DNA of 64,000 bases from Candidatus Gastranaerophilales bacterium (GTDB lineage Bacteria > Cyanobacteriota > Vampirovibrionia > Gastranaerophilales > Gastranaerophilaceae): the NCBI GenBank assembly GCA_944324175.1, contig CALUVH010000006.1, positions 20,891-84,890 of the forward strand, in the 5' to 3' direction. Below are positions 56,104 through 64,000 of this stretch, piece after piece. The stretch's first letter is position 1, and each line of letters starts with the position of its first letter. Both the position numbers and the translations under genes were made by a program. The notes below the pieces were generated by a model. The model made no database searches. It was not told the DNA's origin and worked only from the letters and a program-made list of their open reading frames with translations.

Positions 56104-57657
56104 ATGATAACACCGATTAGTTCCACAAACTTAATAAACAAGTTTTCAGCGTCAAATAACGCAGGACTTTCGGCAAACAAAAAAAATGAGAATGTAAAAA
56201 CGAGTATATTTTACATAAATGATTTTCATGGAAAATCTATCAACATGGAAAGAACTGTCACGGCATCACGTTCATTCGACACATTTGTTAGGGAGAAAAA
56301 GGACAAAGGTGAGCTGGATGTATTAAAACTTTCATCTGGTGATATTATGCTCGGCGAAGTAGAGAAAGTTAATGATGTTGCAATGACGTTTCAAAACATA
56401 ATAGGAATAACTGCCTCCGCAATGGGTAATCATGAATATGACATGCCTGACAAAATTGGAAACCTTATTCCAAGAATGAAATATAAGCTACTTGCTGATA
56501 ATGTAAACATCAAACCGGATAACCCATTTTCAAATAAAGTGGAAAAATCATACATCGAAGAACACAATGGACATAAATATGGAATAGTTGCAACTACCCC
56601 TACTGATTTGTTTTCAAGATTGAAATACGGCCATATATTCGAAGAACTTAATGTTGATAATATTGATGACACAATTAAAGATGTTCAAAAAGAAGTTGAC
56701 AAACTCAAAAAAGAAGGTATTGACAAAATAATTTTACTTTCCCACTCTGGCTACGGCTACGATAGAAAAATAGCAAAAAACACTGATGGTATAGATGTTA
56801 TTCTTGGAGGACATTCACATAATTTAATTCTAGATATCAAAGAAGGTGAAAACCTTTTATACTCCAAATCAGGGGAACCAGTAATCATTACTCAAGCCGG
56901 TAGAGATGGCAAACATTTTGGAGTATTAAACTTAGAATTTGACACCAAGGGCAGAATAGTAAAGGCTCAAAACAACGTCACACCTACAAGAGGTTTTAAA
57001 CGTAACGCTCCTGTAAGAGCTATTTTTGATAAGATTTTTGGCAAGCCACACATAGTAGGCAAAGTAGCATCAGCTCCTCCACCACTAACTGATGACTTGA
57101 TACAACCAAGTGGACATGCTCAATTTCTCGTCGATTGTATAAAAAAAGATCTTGATACTGATATTGCACTTTTAAGTGCTGCGAATGTAAGAGGATACAT
57201 TGAACCGGGAGATCTGGATACCAGATATCTGGAAGATATATCACCGTTTCATAACAAACTGTGCATAATACCTTACACTGAAAAGGAAATAGTCGACGCA
57301 TTGAAACAGACTTGTAAATCCTTTACCAACAGAAACAATAAACCTGGGATTTTACATCCGTCTGGATTAAGATATACGGTCTCTCGTAAAGGTGAGCTTA
57401 AAGAGCTTTATTACATTAATAAATTAGGTAAAGAAACAAAAATCGATATAGACAATCCTCGAGAAGATAAAATTTACAGAACAGCAATCAATGATTACTA
57501 CGCACAAGGCAATGATGACATGAAAATGCTTAAAAAAATTGATCAAGCAGAAAAAATATTCGACTTTGATCTTAACAAATGCGTAATAGATATAATGCAA
57601 AGTTCTAACGAAGCCGTAAACATAGTGGATGATGGTCGAGTCAAAGTAGTGGAATAA
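56104..57657 (+). CDS. 5'-nucleotidase/UshA-like metallophosphoesterase without signal peptide
   Basis: A 517-residue protein with the calcineurin-like metal site: INDFHGKS, LSSGDIMLG, MGNHEYDM, LLSHSGYG and GGHSHNLI, followed by the 5'-nucleotidase C-terminal domain (LLSAANVRGYIEPGDL, ILHPSGLRYTV). Members hydrolyse nucleotides or related phosphoesters, normally in the periplasm; here the first 30 residues (MITPISSTNLINKFSASNNA) are not a Sec signal. An 11-codon open frame ending in ATGA at this start could couple translation. The natural substrate is not readable. Confidence 0.85.
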   Translation: MITPISSTNLINKFSASNNAGLSANKKNENVKTSIFYINDFHGKSINMERTVTASRSFDTFVREKKDKGELDVLKLSSGDIMLGEVEKVNDVAMTFQNIIGITASAMGNHEYDMPDKIGNLIPRMKYKLLADNVNIKPDNPFSNKVEKSYIEEHNGHKYGIVATTPTDLFSRLKYGHIFEELNVDNIDDTIKDVQKEVDKLKKEGIDKIILLSHSGYGYDRKIAKNTDGIDVILGGHSHNLILDIKEGENLLYSKSGEPVIITQAGRDGKHFGVLNLEFDTKGRIVKAQNNVTPTRGFKRNAPVRAIFDKIFGKPHIVGKVASAPPPLTDDLIQPSGHAQFLVDCIKKDLDTDIALLSAANVRGYIEPGDLDTRYLEDISPFHNKLCIIPYTEKEIVDALKQTCKSFTNRNNKPGILHPSGLRYTVSRKGELKELYYINKLGKETKIDIDNPREDKIYRTAINDYYAQGNDDMKMLKKIDQAEKIFDFDLNKCVIDIMQSSNEAVNIVDDGRVKVVE

Positions 57658-57709
57658 AAATCAACATACTTGACAGGACCATATTACAAAAGATAACAAA
57701 CGATTTAAC

Positions 57710-58492
57710 CTATTCTTGAGATAGGTTGTCATTTTGTATGTCTTTTACTTCTAACTTAATATCCTTAAAATACTCAAAATATAACTCTTTCAATTCTCTT
57801 GGAAAAACGAAATCCCACAAAAGATAAAACAAATAAGCCAAAGGCACTGATAAAATTTTTAAATAAATAGTTTGAGTTTGAGCAGGAACAATCATAGTAA
57901 TAGGAATTGATATACACAGCCATATCATAAATATCAAATAAGATACTCCGACATATTTAAAGATTTTCTTTAAATAAGTAACAAAACCATTTTTTATCTT
58001 GAATAAGAAAAATGGATTTAACACAGAAGTAAGACTATAAGTATCAGCATACTTAATGAATACAAACTTCATTAAATTTAGCACTGGCACCATCACCAAA
58101 AACAAAATAACACCCGAAATAAAAGCACCTGCCTTTCCCATTCCATATACTAAAATTTGCACAGGTACAAACAACAATACCAATAAGACTAAAGTAATTA
58201 TAAAGAAATAAATAAGCCACAGCAGTGAAAATATAGCCACCTCATATAATGATTTAACTTTTATTTCTTTTAAATCAGGTAAAGACTTAGCGTCAAAATG
58301 CAACACATTATGTAAATAAGTTACAGAAAATAAGCACATTAAAAGAGCAACCACAAGTATTATCCCCAGATTAAACCAAGTTTCAGGATTTAACATTATA
58401 TTAGCAGCAACAAAAATAAGCAAAACAACATGCTTTAACAAGACATTCTTTCCTGAATACACCCCACTAAATCCATCTAAAACCCCTGCCAT
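57710..58492 (-). CDS. Hypothetical polytopic membrane protein
   Basis: A 260-residue protein with about six hydrophobic segments (LLIFVAANIMLN, LGIILVVALLMCLFSV, FSLLWLIYFFIITLVLLVLL, FISGVILFLVMVPVLNLM, VSYLIFMIWLCISIPITMI, LAYLFYLLWDFVFP) and a charged C-terminal tail. The layout resembles DUF4013-type proteins but I would not assign it. ATG 58492 is preceded by GGAGG and is preferred over the upstream ATG 22 codons away. It diverges from prfB. A weak hairpin overlaps the stop codon. Confidence 0.75.
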   Translation of the reverse strand: MAGVLDGFSGVYSGKNVLLKHVVLLIFVAANIMLNPETWFNLGIILVVALLMCLFSVTYLHNVLHFDAKSLPDLKEIKVKSLYEVAIFSLLWLIYFFIITLVLLVLLFVPVQILVYGMGKAGAFISGVILFLVMVPVLNLMKFVFIKYADTYSLTSVLNPFFLFKIKNGFVTYLKKIFKYVGVSYLIFMIWLCISIPITMIVPAQTQTIYLKILSVPLAYLFYLLWDFVFPRELKELYFEYFKDIKLEVKDIQNDNLSQE

Positions 58493-58574
58493 AAAAAACC
58501 TCCAACAAACACAACTATATAACAGATCCATTATATCAGATGATAAAACAATTTGCAAGTAAATTTATTTCAGG

Positions 58575-58587
58575 TAAAATACAGTTA
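58575..58587 (+). promoter_or_regulatory. -10 element of prfB directly before the ATG
   Basis: TAAAAT at 58575-58580 puts +1 on 58587, the A of the prfB start codon; AGGT just before it is too far upstream to be a good ribosome-binding site on a leaderless transcript. Confidence 0.4.
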
Positions 58588-59667
58588 TGGAACTAGAAAT
58601 TAAACAATACATAAATACATTAAAAAAACGCTATGAAAAATTAAAGGAGTGTCCCTGAAGCACTTGAAAGTAAGCTGTCAAAATTGGAAAGCGAAATGCA
58701 ATCACCTGATGTATGGTCAGACAAGTCAAAAAGCTCAAAATTGGGACAACAAATAAAAGACATAAAAGAGACACTGGAACGTCAAAAAAAATGGCAAGAC
58801 ATACTTGATGATGCAGAAGTAGCGGAAGAAATCGAAGATGTAGACCTTCTCAATGAAGCTTATCAGAAATTAGAATTAATGGAAAAAGAAATTGATAAGT
58901 TTGAAATATGCAAAATGTTGAGTGGTGAATATGACACTGCTGATGCTATTCTTACAATTAACTCAGGAGCAGGAGGAACAGACGCTCAAGATTGGGCAAA
59001 TATGCTTTTAAGAATGTACATGCGTTGGGCTGAGCGTAGAGGCTGGCAAGTTGAATTGCTTGACAAACTTGACGGGGAAGAAGCAGGCATAAAATCAGCC
59101 TCCATCCAAATCACAGGGAAATTTGCCTTTGGATATGCAAAAGCAGAAAAAGGAGTACACCGACTAGTTCGTATTTCGCCATTTAATGCAAACGGAAAAA
59201 GACAGACAAGCTTTGCCTCCGTCGAAGTCGCTCCCCTTATTGAGGATTATGAAAAAACAATAGAAATACCACCGGAGGATTTAGAAGTAGAGACAATGCG
59301 CTCAGGAGGAGCAGGAGGACAAAAGGTAAACAAGGTTGAAACTGCTGTAAGAATAATGCACAAACCTACCGGTATAGTTGTAAAATGTCAGGTGCACAGA
59401 ACTCAACTTCAAAACAAACATACCGCAATGCTCATGCTCGCCTCAAAATTACTCGCCATAAGACAAGCAGAGCATGAAAAAAAATTAGCAGAAATAAAAG
59501 GAGAAAATTCAGATATTAACTTTGGCTCGCAAATCCGCTCATATGTTTTTCACCCATACAAAATGGTTAAAGATCATAGAACGAACTGTGAAGTCGGTAA
59601 TGTAGATGCTGTTATGGATGGTGATATAGATTCATTTATCGATGCCTACCTTAGACAAAATTCCTAG
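58587..59667 (+). CDS. prfB: Peptide chain release factor 2 with programmed +1 frameshift
   Basis: RF2 recognises UAA and UGA. Frame 0 begins at ATG 58587 and reads [19 protein letters not shown], then KECP, then in-frame TGA (58656-58658); the rest continues in the +1 frame from GAA 58657 as [20 protein letters not shown]. The joined protein is 359 residues, normal for RF2, with the SPF anticodon-like motif ([10 protein letters not shown]) and the catalytic GGQ in [18 protein letters not shown] ends three bases before the CCC at 58653-58655, the spacing of the classic site. Translation therefore depends on RF2 level. Confidence 0.95.
58644..58658 (+). promoter_or_regulatory. prfB autoregulatory frameshift site
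   Basis: Internal Shine-Dalgarno AAGGAG, TGT spacer, slip codon CCC and stop TGA. The classical slip codon is CUU; here a proline tRNA would slip from CCC to CCT. Confidence 0.9.
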
Positions 59668-59684
59668 AATAAAACATCAGAATC

Positions 59685-60638
59685 TTAACAGACTAAACTA
59701 TCCAATGTCGAAATAATTTTTTCATAGTTTTCTTCTCTTACAAGAATTCCTCGAATTTTAGCGGCATTTTTAATACCTGAAATATAATACGGATAAAATT
59801 TTCTAACAAACTTTATACCGACATTTTCGCCTCGAAGCGCAATCTCTTCATCTAAATGTAATTTCATCATTTCAACTTTTTCACCCAAAGTCGGAGGCGG
59901 AATAATCTTACCTGAACGTAAATAAGTTTCAATTCTATGAATTAAACTTGGATCACCCATAACCCCACGTCCTACAGCAATTCCATCAGCTTCGCTTTGT
60001 TCAAGACATTGAATAGCTGATTCAATTGATACAACATCACCATTGGCAAATACTGGTATATCTACATTATGTTTCAAGTCTTTTATAAGCTTCCAATTTG
60101 CTTCTCCTGAGTATAATTGAGAACGAGTACGCCCATGAATTGTTATAAATTCAGCACCCGCCTGCTGCATTTTTTGCCCAAATTCAACATAATTCAATTC
60201 ATCGAAAGTATAACCAAGTCTAAACTTTACACTTACAGGCTTATTAGTAGCCGACTTAACTGCATTTACTAGTTCTGCAGCCAAATCAGGATTACGCATG
60301 AGAGCCGCACCATCTTGCCCTTTTACCACCTTATTTACAGGGCATCCCATATTTATATCAATAATATCGGCACGAGAATTGAGAAATTTTGCAGCAGCAT
60401 ACATTAAGTCAGGCTTATGACCGCTAATTTGGTATGAGATTGGAGAATGATCATCATCTCGTTTTAAAATATCAGTTTCTTTAACCTGCGCCAAAAACTC
60501 TGAACTTATCATTTCCGTTGTTAAAAGACAAGTCTTTGAATACTTTCTCACCATACTACGCAATACATAGTCTGTAATTCCTGCCATCGGGGCTAATGAT
60601 ACACAACTTTTTAAAAGTGTTAATACTCTACTTTGCAT
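59685..60638 (-). CDS. dus: tRNA-dihydrouridine synthase (DusB-like)
   Basis: FMN-dependent reductase forming dihydrouridine in tRNA D-loops. The 317 residues show LAPMAGITDYVLRSMVRKY, the catalytic-Cys block NMGCPVNKVVKGQDGAALM, SVKFRLGYTFDE, ITIHGRTRSQLYSGEANW, and FANGDV with GVGRGVMGDPSLI. The position specificity among DusA/B/C types cannot be fixed; NifR3/DusB is most alike. ATG 60638 overlaps the TPR gene stop by eleven bases, so it is translated from the TPR transcript. Confidence 0.94.
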   Translation of the reverse strand: MQSRVLTLLKSCVSLAPMAGITDYVLRSMVRKYSKTCLLTTEMISSEFLAQVKETDILKRDDDHSPISYQISGHKPDLMYAAAKFLNSRADIIDINMGCPVNKVVKGQDGAALMRNPDLAAELVNAVKSATNKPVSVKFRLGYTFDELNYVEFGQKMQQAGAEFITIHGRTRSQLYSGEANWKLIKDLKHNVDIPVFANGDVVSIESAIQCLEQSEADGIAVGRGVMGDPSLIHRIETYLRSGKIIPPPTLGEKVEMMKLHLDEEIALRGENVGIKFVRKFYPYYISGIKNAAKIRGILVREENYEKIISTLDSLVC

Positions 60639-62733
60639 AATCCTTCAACTCTTCCAGCCTTGTTTGCGAGTACTTTCGATAATCATCATCTTCTGCATAA
60701 GAGTTTACAAAAGTTTTATAATATATGTAAGCATTTTTATACTGAGATAATGTATCATAATCTACCGCAATTAAATAATTTACTATCCCTAAATCCGCGT
60801 TTTGTGCTAAAGCTTTTTTATAGTCATTTATAGCATTTTGATATTGCTTTTTACTATCATAAATCATACCGCGATAATATAAAGCATAAGAATTATTCGG
60901 GTCTTTTGTCAAAACTTGATTTAATTGTGACAAACTATCATCATACTTTCCTGAATCATATAGATTCATTGCACTTTCTAACAAAGCAGCATTTTGCCCT
61001 TGCTCTAAATTAGATTTCAACTCTTTTGCCATTGCATGGTTAGGGTTGATTGATAAGGCTATATTTACATAACTTTGAGCATTATCAATATCACTTTCTT
61101 CCGCGTACAACGCTGCAATATAATAAGCTATATCAGAATTATTCTTATCAAGCTCAAAAGCTTTTTGATAATACAGCAATGCATTTGAATTATCATTCAA
61201 ATTCTGATAAGAGGAAGCAATTGCTAGAGCCACATCAGCCTTCAATGGCTGAATTTTTAAGTATTCTGTTATTGCATTTTTATAATCTTTGTTATTATAG
61301 TACTCAGCTGCTTTTGATAATTTTTGATCAGATATCTGCGAATTTATAGAAGCTAAAGTCTCAGCAATCTGCTTATTAGAAGGGAATTGAGCCTTAGCGT
61401 TGTTTAAAACATTAATTGCAGCGTCAAAATTTTGCTGCTGAGAGTAAGCAACTGCTAAATTAGCGTATATTTCAGGATTTTGAGGTTGAAGTTTCAATAC
61501 TTCGCTATACAAATAAATAGCCTCAGGAAGTTTATTTGCCTTATGCATTTCTAAGGCATAAGTATAGATAGAATTAGGATCTAATTGAGATTTTTTAGCA
61601 TACTCAACAAACTGCTGTGGGGACATCGATTTTCTAACAGTAGAAAGCAGTTGAGAATTTGCAATTTCGTTATCTGGATCTTTAGCCAGAACCTTTTTAT
61701 AGGTTTCCATAGCAGCTTTATTATCACCAAGAGCTTCTTGCGATTGAGCTTTGTACAAATTAGCCTGAACGTTATCAGGATATAGCGTCAATACAGAATC
61801 ATAAGCTATAATAGCAGTTTTATAATCACCTTTTTGTTGATATAATGTACCCACATTTATTCTTGTATTTATATTGGCAGGATCCAAATACTCAGCTTTT
61901 GAATAATATCTTAATGCTTCATCCAACTTACCTTGTTTTTGTAAAATTGCACCTAAATTAGCCGTCATATTGGCATCATTCGGAGTTGTTTCAAGTTTCT
62001 TTTTGTAAATGCGCTCTAAAGAATATAAAACATCCTTATCATTATCTTGGGTTTGACTCAAAATAAAATTATACTCATCAACAGCTTCATTTTCCTTACC
62101 TATGGCATCCAAAGATTTGGCGTAGACAAGTCTTAAGGCAGTATCTGTAGGGGCAACACTTATAGCCTTTTTGTAATATTCCGCAGCTTTTGGATCATTA
62201 CCAATAAGTCGCATTATATCACCCACCTGCTCAAAACTATCCTTAATATAATCCCTATCACCCAATGCTTGATTAAATTCATATCCGGCAGCAGCAAAAT
62301 CACCATCCGCACGAAGTGCTTTTGCAGTCTCAAAACGATTTTTTGCACTGGTATCAAAGTGAATTGCACTTAGACAACGATTCAAATTTGAAGTAACCTG
62401 AACAATGGCTTGAGAGGAATTCTGGACTGCCTTTTGTTCAGGATAGTAAACTAAATAAAAAAGCGCACTACGATAATCATTAGCTGCCTTTTGGTAATTT
62501 TTATCAGTATTTGCGTAGTAAGTGCCACGAGCGAGGTAAGAATTAACAAGACCAATACGAGCTGAATTGTCCATATAATTTATTCTCAGAGCACTTTTAA
62601 ATTCAGTAATCGCCCCTGAATATTGATAATTAGCTAAATACTGCTGACCAAGATCAAAATGCTCCTTAAATCCCGCATTTGCAGGTAGTGAAAGAGCCAA
62701 AAGACTTATTATGGTAACTAATGTTTTTTTCAT
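60628..62733 (-). CDS. Secreted TPR-repeat protein
   Basis: A 701-residue protein with a signal peptide (MKKTLVTIISLLALSLPANA, cleavage after ANA) and about 14-16 tetratricopeptide repeats over most of its length, e.g. DEALRYYSKAEYLDPANINT, NALLYYQKAFELDKNN and NAINDYKKALAQNADL. TPRs are protein-binding superhelices; in the periplasm they often organise envelope, pilus or polysaccharide machines. No lipobox Cys or other domain is seen. GAGGGG ribosome-binding site. Dus is coupled downstream. Confidence 0.92.
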   Translation of the reverse strand: MKKTLVTIISLLALSLPANAGFKEHFDLGQQYLANYQYSGAITEFKSALRINYMDNSARIGLVNSYLARGTYYANTDKNYQKAANDYRSALFYLVYYPEQKAVQNSSQAIVQVTSNLNRCLSAIHFDTSAKNRFETAKALRADGDFAAAGYEFNQALGDRDYIKDSFEQVGDIMRLIGNDPKAAEYYKKAISVAPTDTALRLVYAKSLDAIGKENEAVDEYNFILSQTQDNDKDVLYSLERIYKKKLETTPNDANMTANLGAILQKQGKLDEALRYYSKAEYLDPANINTRINVGTLYQQKGDYKTAIIAYDSVLTLYPDNVQANLYKAQSQEALGDNKAAMETYKKVLAKDPDNEIANSQLLSTVRKSMSPQQFVEYAKKSQLDPNSIYTYALEMHKANKLPEAIYLYSEVLKLQPQNPEIYANLAVAYSQQQNFDAAINVLNNAKAQFPSNKQIAETLASINSQISDQKLSKAAEYYNNKDYKNAITEYLKIQPLKADVALAIASSYQNLNDNSNALLYYQKAFELDKNNSDIAYYIAALYAEESDIDNAQSYVNIALSINPNHAMAKELKSNLEQGQNAALLESAMNLYDSGKYDDSLSQLNQVLTKDPNNSYALYYRGMIYDSKKQYQNAINDYKKALAQNADLGIVNYLIAVDYDTLSQYKNAYIYYKTFVNSYAEDDDYRKYSQTRLEELKDYAK

Positions 62734-62796
62734 AACACACCCCTCACTTAACCTGAAAATATAATAACACGAACATCAATATTTTTATATAAAGAC

Positions 62797-62830
62797 AAAA
62801 AAAAGAGATTAACCAAAAGGTTAATCTCTT
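62797..62830 (-). terminator. Terminator after the 50-residue gene
   Basis: Perfect 12-bp inverted repeat (62803-62814 with 62819-62830), AAAA loop, and a T-run on the minus strand from the A-run at 62797-62804. Confidence 0.9.
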
Positions 62831-62852
62831 AAAATAGATAATTTCTAGAATA

Positions 62853-63005
62853 TTAGTCAAAATCCGTCTTTGAAATAAAAGTAATAAAATCATCAAACAA
62901 CACTTGCAGAGGAAGCGACATGTCAATTGTCGGAATTTCTTTTTCCTCAAGTAAGTTCAACACAACATCAGCTCCCAGCATGTCTGCCTTAGATTCAGTC
63001 ATCAT
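62853..63005 (-). CDS. Small hypothetical protein, 50 residues
   Basis: Acidic small protein MMTESKADMLGADVVLNLL, then EEKEIPTIDMSLPLQVLFDD and FITFISKTDFD, Cys-free and without signal peptide. ATG 63005 is preceded by AAGGAG nine bases upstream, and a strong terminator follows 22 bases after the stop, so it forms a complete unit. I do not recognise it. Codon use resembles neighbours. The second ATG (63002) is a possible start. Confidence 0.7.
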   Translation of the reverse strand: MMTESKADMLGADVVLNLLEEKEIPTIDMSLPLQVLFDDFITFISKTDFD

Positions 63006-63263
63006 ACGTAAATACTCCTTATGTTTTTCATAAACTTTTTATTACTTGGGTTTCAACAAAATTATAATCGGCTAATAAACTAAAAAACTTTAATCCAACA
63101 ACTCGTACAAAAGTGCCTAAAAAGCAGTATTAATATAGATTACAGGACATTTACAGTTTACATTTACATTTTGTTACAAAAAAAAATCATCTTCAAAAGT
63201 AGCAAAAACAGCTTGCTTGTGTTAATATAAAGATGGATAGAATGAGTAAAAGGAGACAAAGTC
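63006..63263. other. Gene-poor region upstream of infC
   Basis: AT-rich divergent region. A possible -10 TAATAT (63223-63228) lies before a 12-codon open frame starting ATG 63233 (MDRMSKRRQSHS, stop 63269-63271) that overlaps the infC start and contains its ribosome-binding site. Otherwise nothing is seen. Confidence 0.4.
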
Positions 63264-63806
63264 ATAGCTAACGATAGATTTTCAAAGGACAACAAAAAAG
63301 AACAAGCAATTATTAATGAAAGAATACGCGCAAAAGAAGTGTTGTTAATAGATGAAAAAGGACAAAACCACGGAGTTGTCGAAACATCAAAGGCCATTCA
63401 AATGGCATATGATGCTGATTTAGATTTGGTTTTGGTAAGTCCAAACCAAGAAACCCCAGTCGCAAAAATACTTAATTACGGCAAATATAAGTATGAACTG
63501 GAAAAACGAGCAAAAGAAGCTAAGAAAAAACAACACACAGTTGAAGTTAAAGAAGTTAAAATCAGATACAAAATTGACACTCATGACTATCAAGTAAGAA
63601 TTAAGAATATACAAAAATTCATTTCACAAGGCAACAAGGTAAAAATAGTTGTCATGCTAAGAGGACGCGAGATGCAACATTCCAATTTAGCCTTTGACCT
63701 TGCAAACAGATTTTTGACAGACCTTGACGGCTCTGGCATAATGGTAGAGAAAAAGCCACAATTAGAGGGTAGAAACGTAACACTTTACATCGCTCCTCAA
63801 AATTAG
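63264..63806 (+). CDS. infC: Translation initiation factor IF-3 with predicted AUA start
   Basis: Binds the 30S subunit and rejects non-AUG starts. The conserved IF-3 N-terminus (IINERIRAKEVLLIDEKGQ, GVVETSKAIQMAYDADLDLVLV) extends upstream of the first ATG/GTG/TTG in a usable position: reading back in frame, ATA at 63264 has an AAAGGAG site eight bases upstream. No ATG exists in this frame before a stop. The C-terminal domain (EVKIRYKIDTHDYQVRIKN, GNKVKIVVMLRGREMQH) is complete; 180 residues in all. AUU/AUC/AUA starts are the classic IF-3 autoregulation device. rpmI and rplT would be expected beyond the window. Confidence 0.93.
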   Translation: MANDRFSKDNKKEQAIINERIRAKEVLLIDEKGQNHGVVETSKAIQMAYDADLDLVLVSPNQETPVAKILNYGKYKYELEKRAKEAKKKQHTVEVKEVKIRYKIDTHDYQVRIKNIQKFISQGNKVKIVVMLRGREMQHSNLAFDLANRFLTDLDGSGIMVEKKPQLEGRNVTLYIAPQN

Positions 63807-63816
63807 AAAAAAACTC

Positions 63817-63844
63817 TTGACTGAAAAGGTTCAGCGTGTAGAAT
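63817..63844 (+). promoter_or_regulatory. Promoter just after infC
   Basis: TTGACT (63817-63822), 16-base spacer, TAGAAT (63839-63844). It would start a transcript near 63851 entering the structured tail of the window. Confidence 0.55.
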
Positions 63845-63851
63845 AATAAGA

Positions 63852-64000
63852 GTGGTGGGAGATAGAACATGTAGCTTACTTACTCTCACATACGATAGAA
63901 AAGTGATAATTTAATAAAAAATTTGCCGCAGTAGCTCCCCAGTGGAGTGAAACGGAACGGAGTTAATAATTGTAGAGCTTGCTCTACCAACTCCTTTGAT
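63852..64000. other. Structured, GC-richer tail (possible RNA leader or repeat element), cut by window edge
   Basis: GTGGGAG (63855-63861) can pair with a downstream CTCTCAC, CTCC with GGAG around 63935-63950, and GTAGAGC with GCTCTAC nested inside GGAGTT...AACTCC close to the end. The segment from 63923 is clearly richer in GC than its surroundings. On the minus strand a frame ending at TAA 63911-63913 is open to the edge, without recognisable homology. I cannot assign it to a known RNA family. Confidence 0.35.

Noticed and set aside
57707..57727. Hairpin AACCTAT/ATAGGTT as a terminator
   Set aside because: It overlaps a stop codon and has no T-run on either strand.
58684..59667. ATG 58684 as a separate start for RF2
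   Set aside because: It would lose the conserved N-terminal helix that is encoded through the CCC TGA frameshift from ATG 58587.
62744..62950. 68-residue minus-strand open frame
   Set aside because: Overlaps the 50-residue gene in another frame and runs through its terminator hairpin.
63339..63806. GTG 63339 as the start of infC
   Set aside because: It lies inside the conserved IF-3 N-domain and has no ribosome-binding site; the ATA at 63264 fits both.
63923..64000. tRNA or T-box in the tail
   Set aside because: A D-arm-like hairpin exists, but no anticodon or T-arm, and the T-box antiterminator sequence is missing.
1..64000. CRISPR array, prophage or insertion sequence
   Set aside because: No spaced direct repeats, transposase, integrase or phage structural genes were seen on either strand.

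Overview
The window is a gene-dense, low-GC chromosomal segment from a bacterium that most resembles the non-photosynthetic gut relatives of Cyanobacteria (Melainabacteria/Vampirovibrionia, order Gastranaerophilales). This assignment is inference. It rests on low GC, prepilin-like proteins with the KAFTLAEVLITLVIIG-type N-terminus, an LL-diaminopimelate aminotransferase (DapL), an [FeFe]-hydrogenase maturase (HydG) with an ACT-like hydrogenase-associated small protein, bacterial glycogen synthesis (GlgA), and the absence of any photosynthesis gene. I saw no rRNA, tRNA, CRISPR array, prophage or intact insertion sequence.

Layout. 1-1221: 3' end of a CoA-dehydratase-activase-like protein, a small secreted peptide gene broken by one base in an A-run, and rpsU. 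1304-8703: SNF2 helicase, gpmI and gatD on the minus strand; tatD-tlyA on plus. 8281-14840: minus-strand block tig-clpP-clpX-polA-hypothetical. 14956-21681: plus-strand run of cell-envelope and RNA-modification genes (DUF374 acyltransferase, nitrilase, PBP4-like peptidase, GT2, Gfo/Idh, CDP-alcohol transferase, trmL, nnrD). 21669-23521: hypothetical, anmK and a decayed small gene. 23771-29150: tandem WYL-domain regulators followed by dnaE. 29231-33126: hydG, mnmA, glmU. 33176-37718: prepilin/XRE divergent pair, DHA2 transporter, typA. 37789-44481: membrane protein, glgA, a giant zinc-ribbon/pseudo-cyclase/ATPase-like protein, dapL. 44585-49344: ruvB, a second prepilin/XRE pair, YibE/F, an HEYGH metallopeptidase candidate. 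49393-57657: long hexose phosphomutase, two plsC-type acyltransferases, glyS, a hypothetical, the ACT-like hydrogenase-associated protein and a UshA-like phosphoesterase. 57710-64000: membrane protein, prfB with a programmed frameshift, dus, a TPR lipoprotein-like secreted protein, a 50-residue gene, infC with an AUA start, and a structured or repeat-like tail.

How it works together. Most genes are housekeeping: replication and repair (polA, dnaE, ruvB), protein quality control (tig-clpP-clpX), translation and tRNA modification (rpsU, infC, prfB, glyS, trmL, mnmA, dus, typA, tlyA), and wall/lipid/glycogen metabolism. Three translation-control cases can be read from sequence: infC probably starts at AUA, prfB shifts +1 at CCC UGA instead of CUU UGA, and several genes have a -10 hexamer ending exactly where transcription would begin on the start codon (leaderless mRNAs).

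The most unusual content is (i) two copies of a module in which a secreted prepilin-like protein is divergent from a small XRE regulator with a TGTAT/ATACA operator between them, (ii) the 1172-residue zinc-ribbon/pseudo-cyclase/degenerate-ATPase/helical-repeat protein heading an operon with glgA, and (iii) the PafBC-like tandem WYL pair upstream of dnaE.
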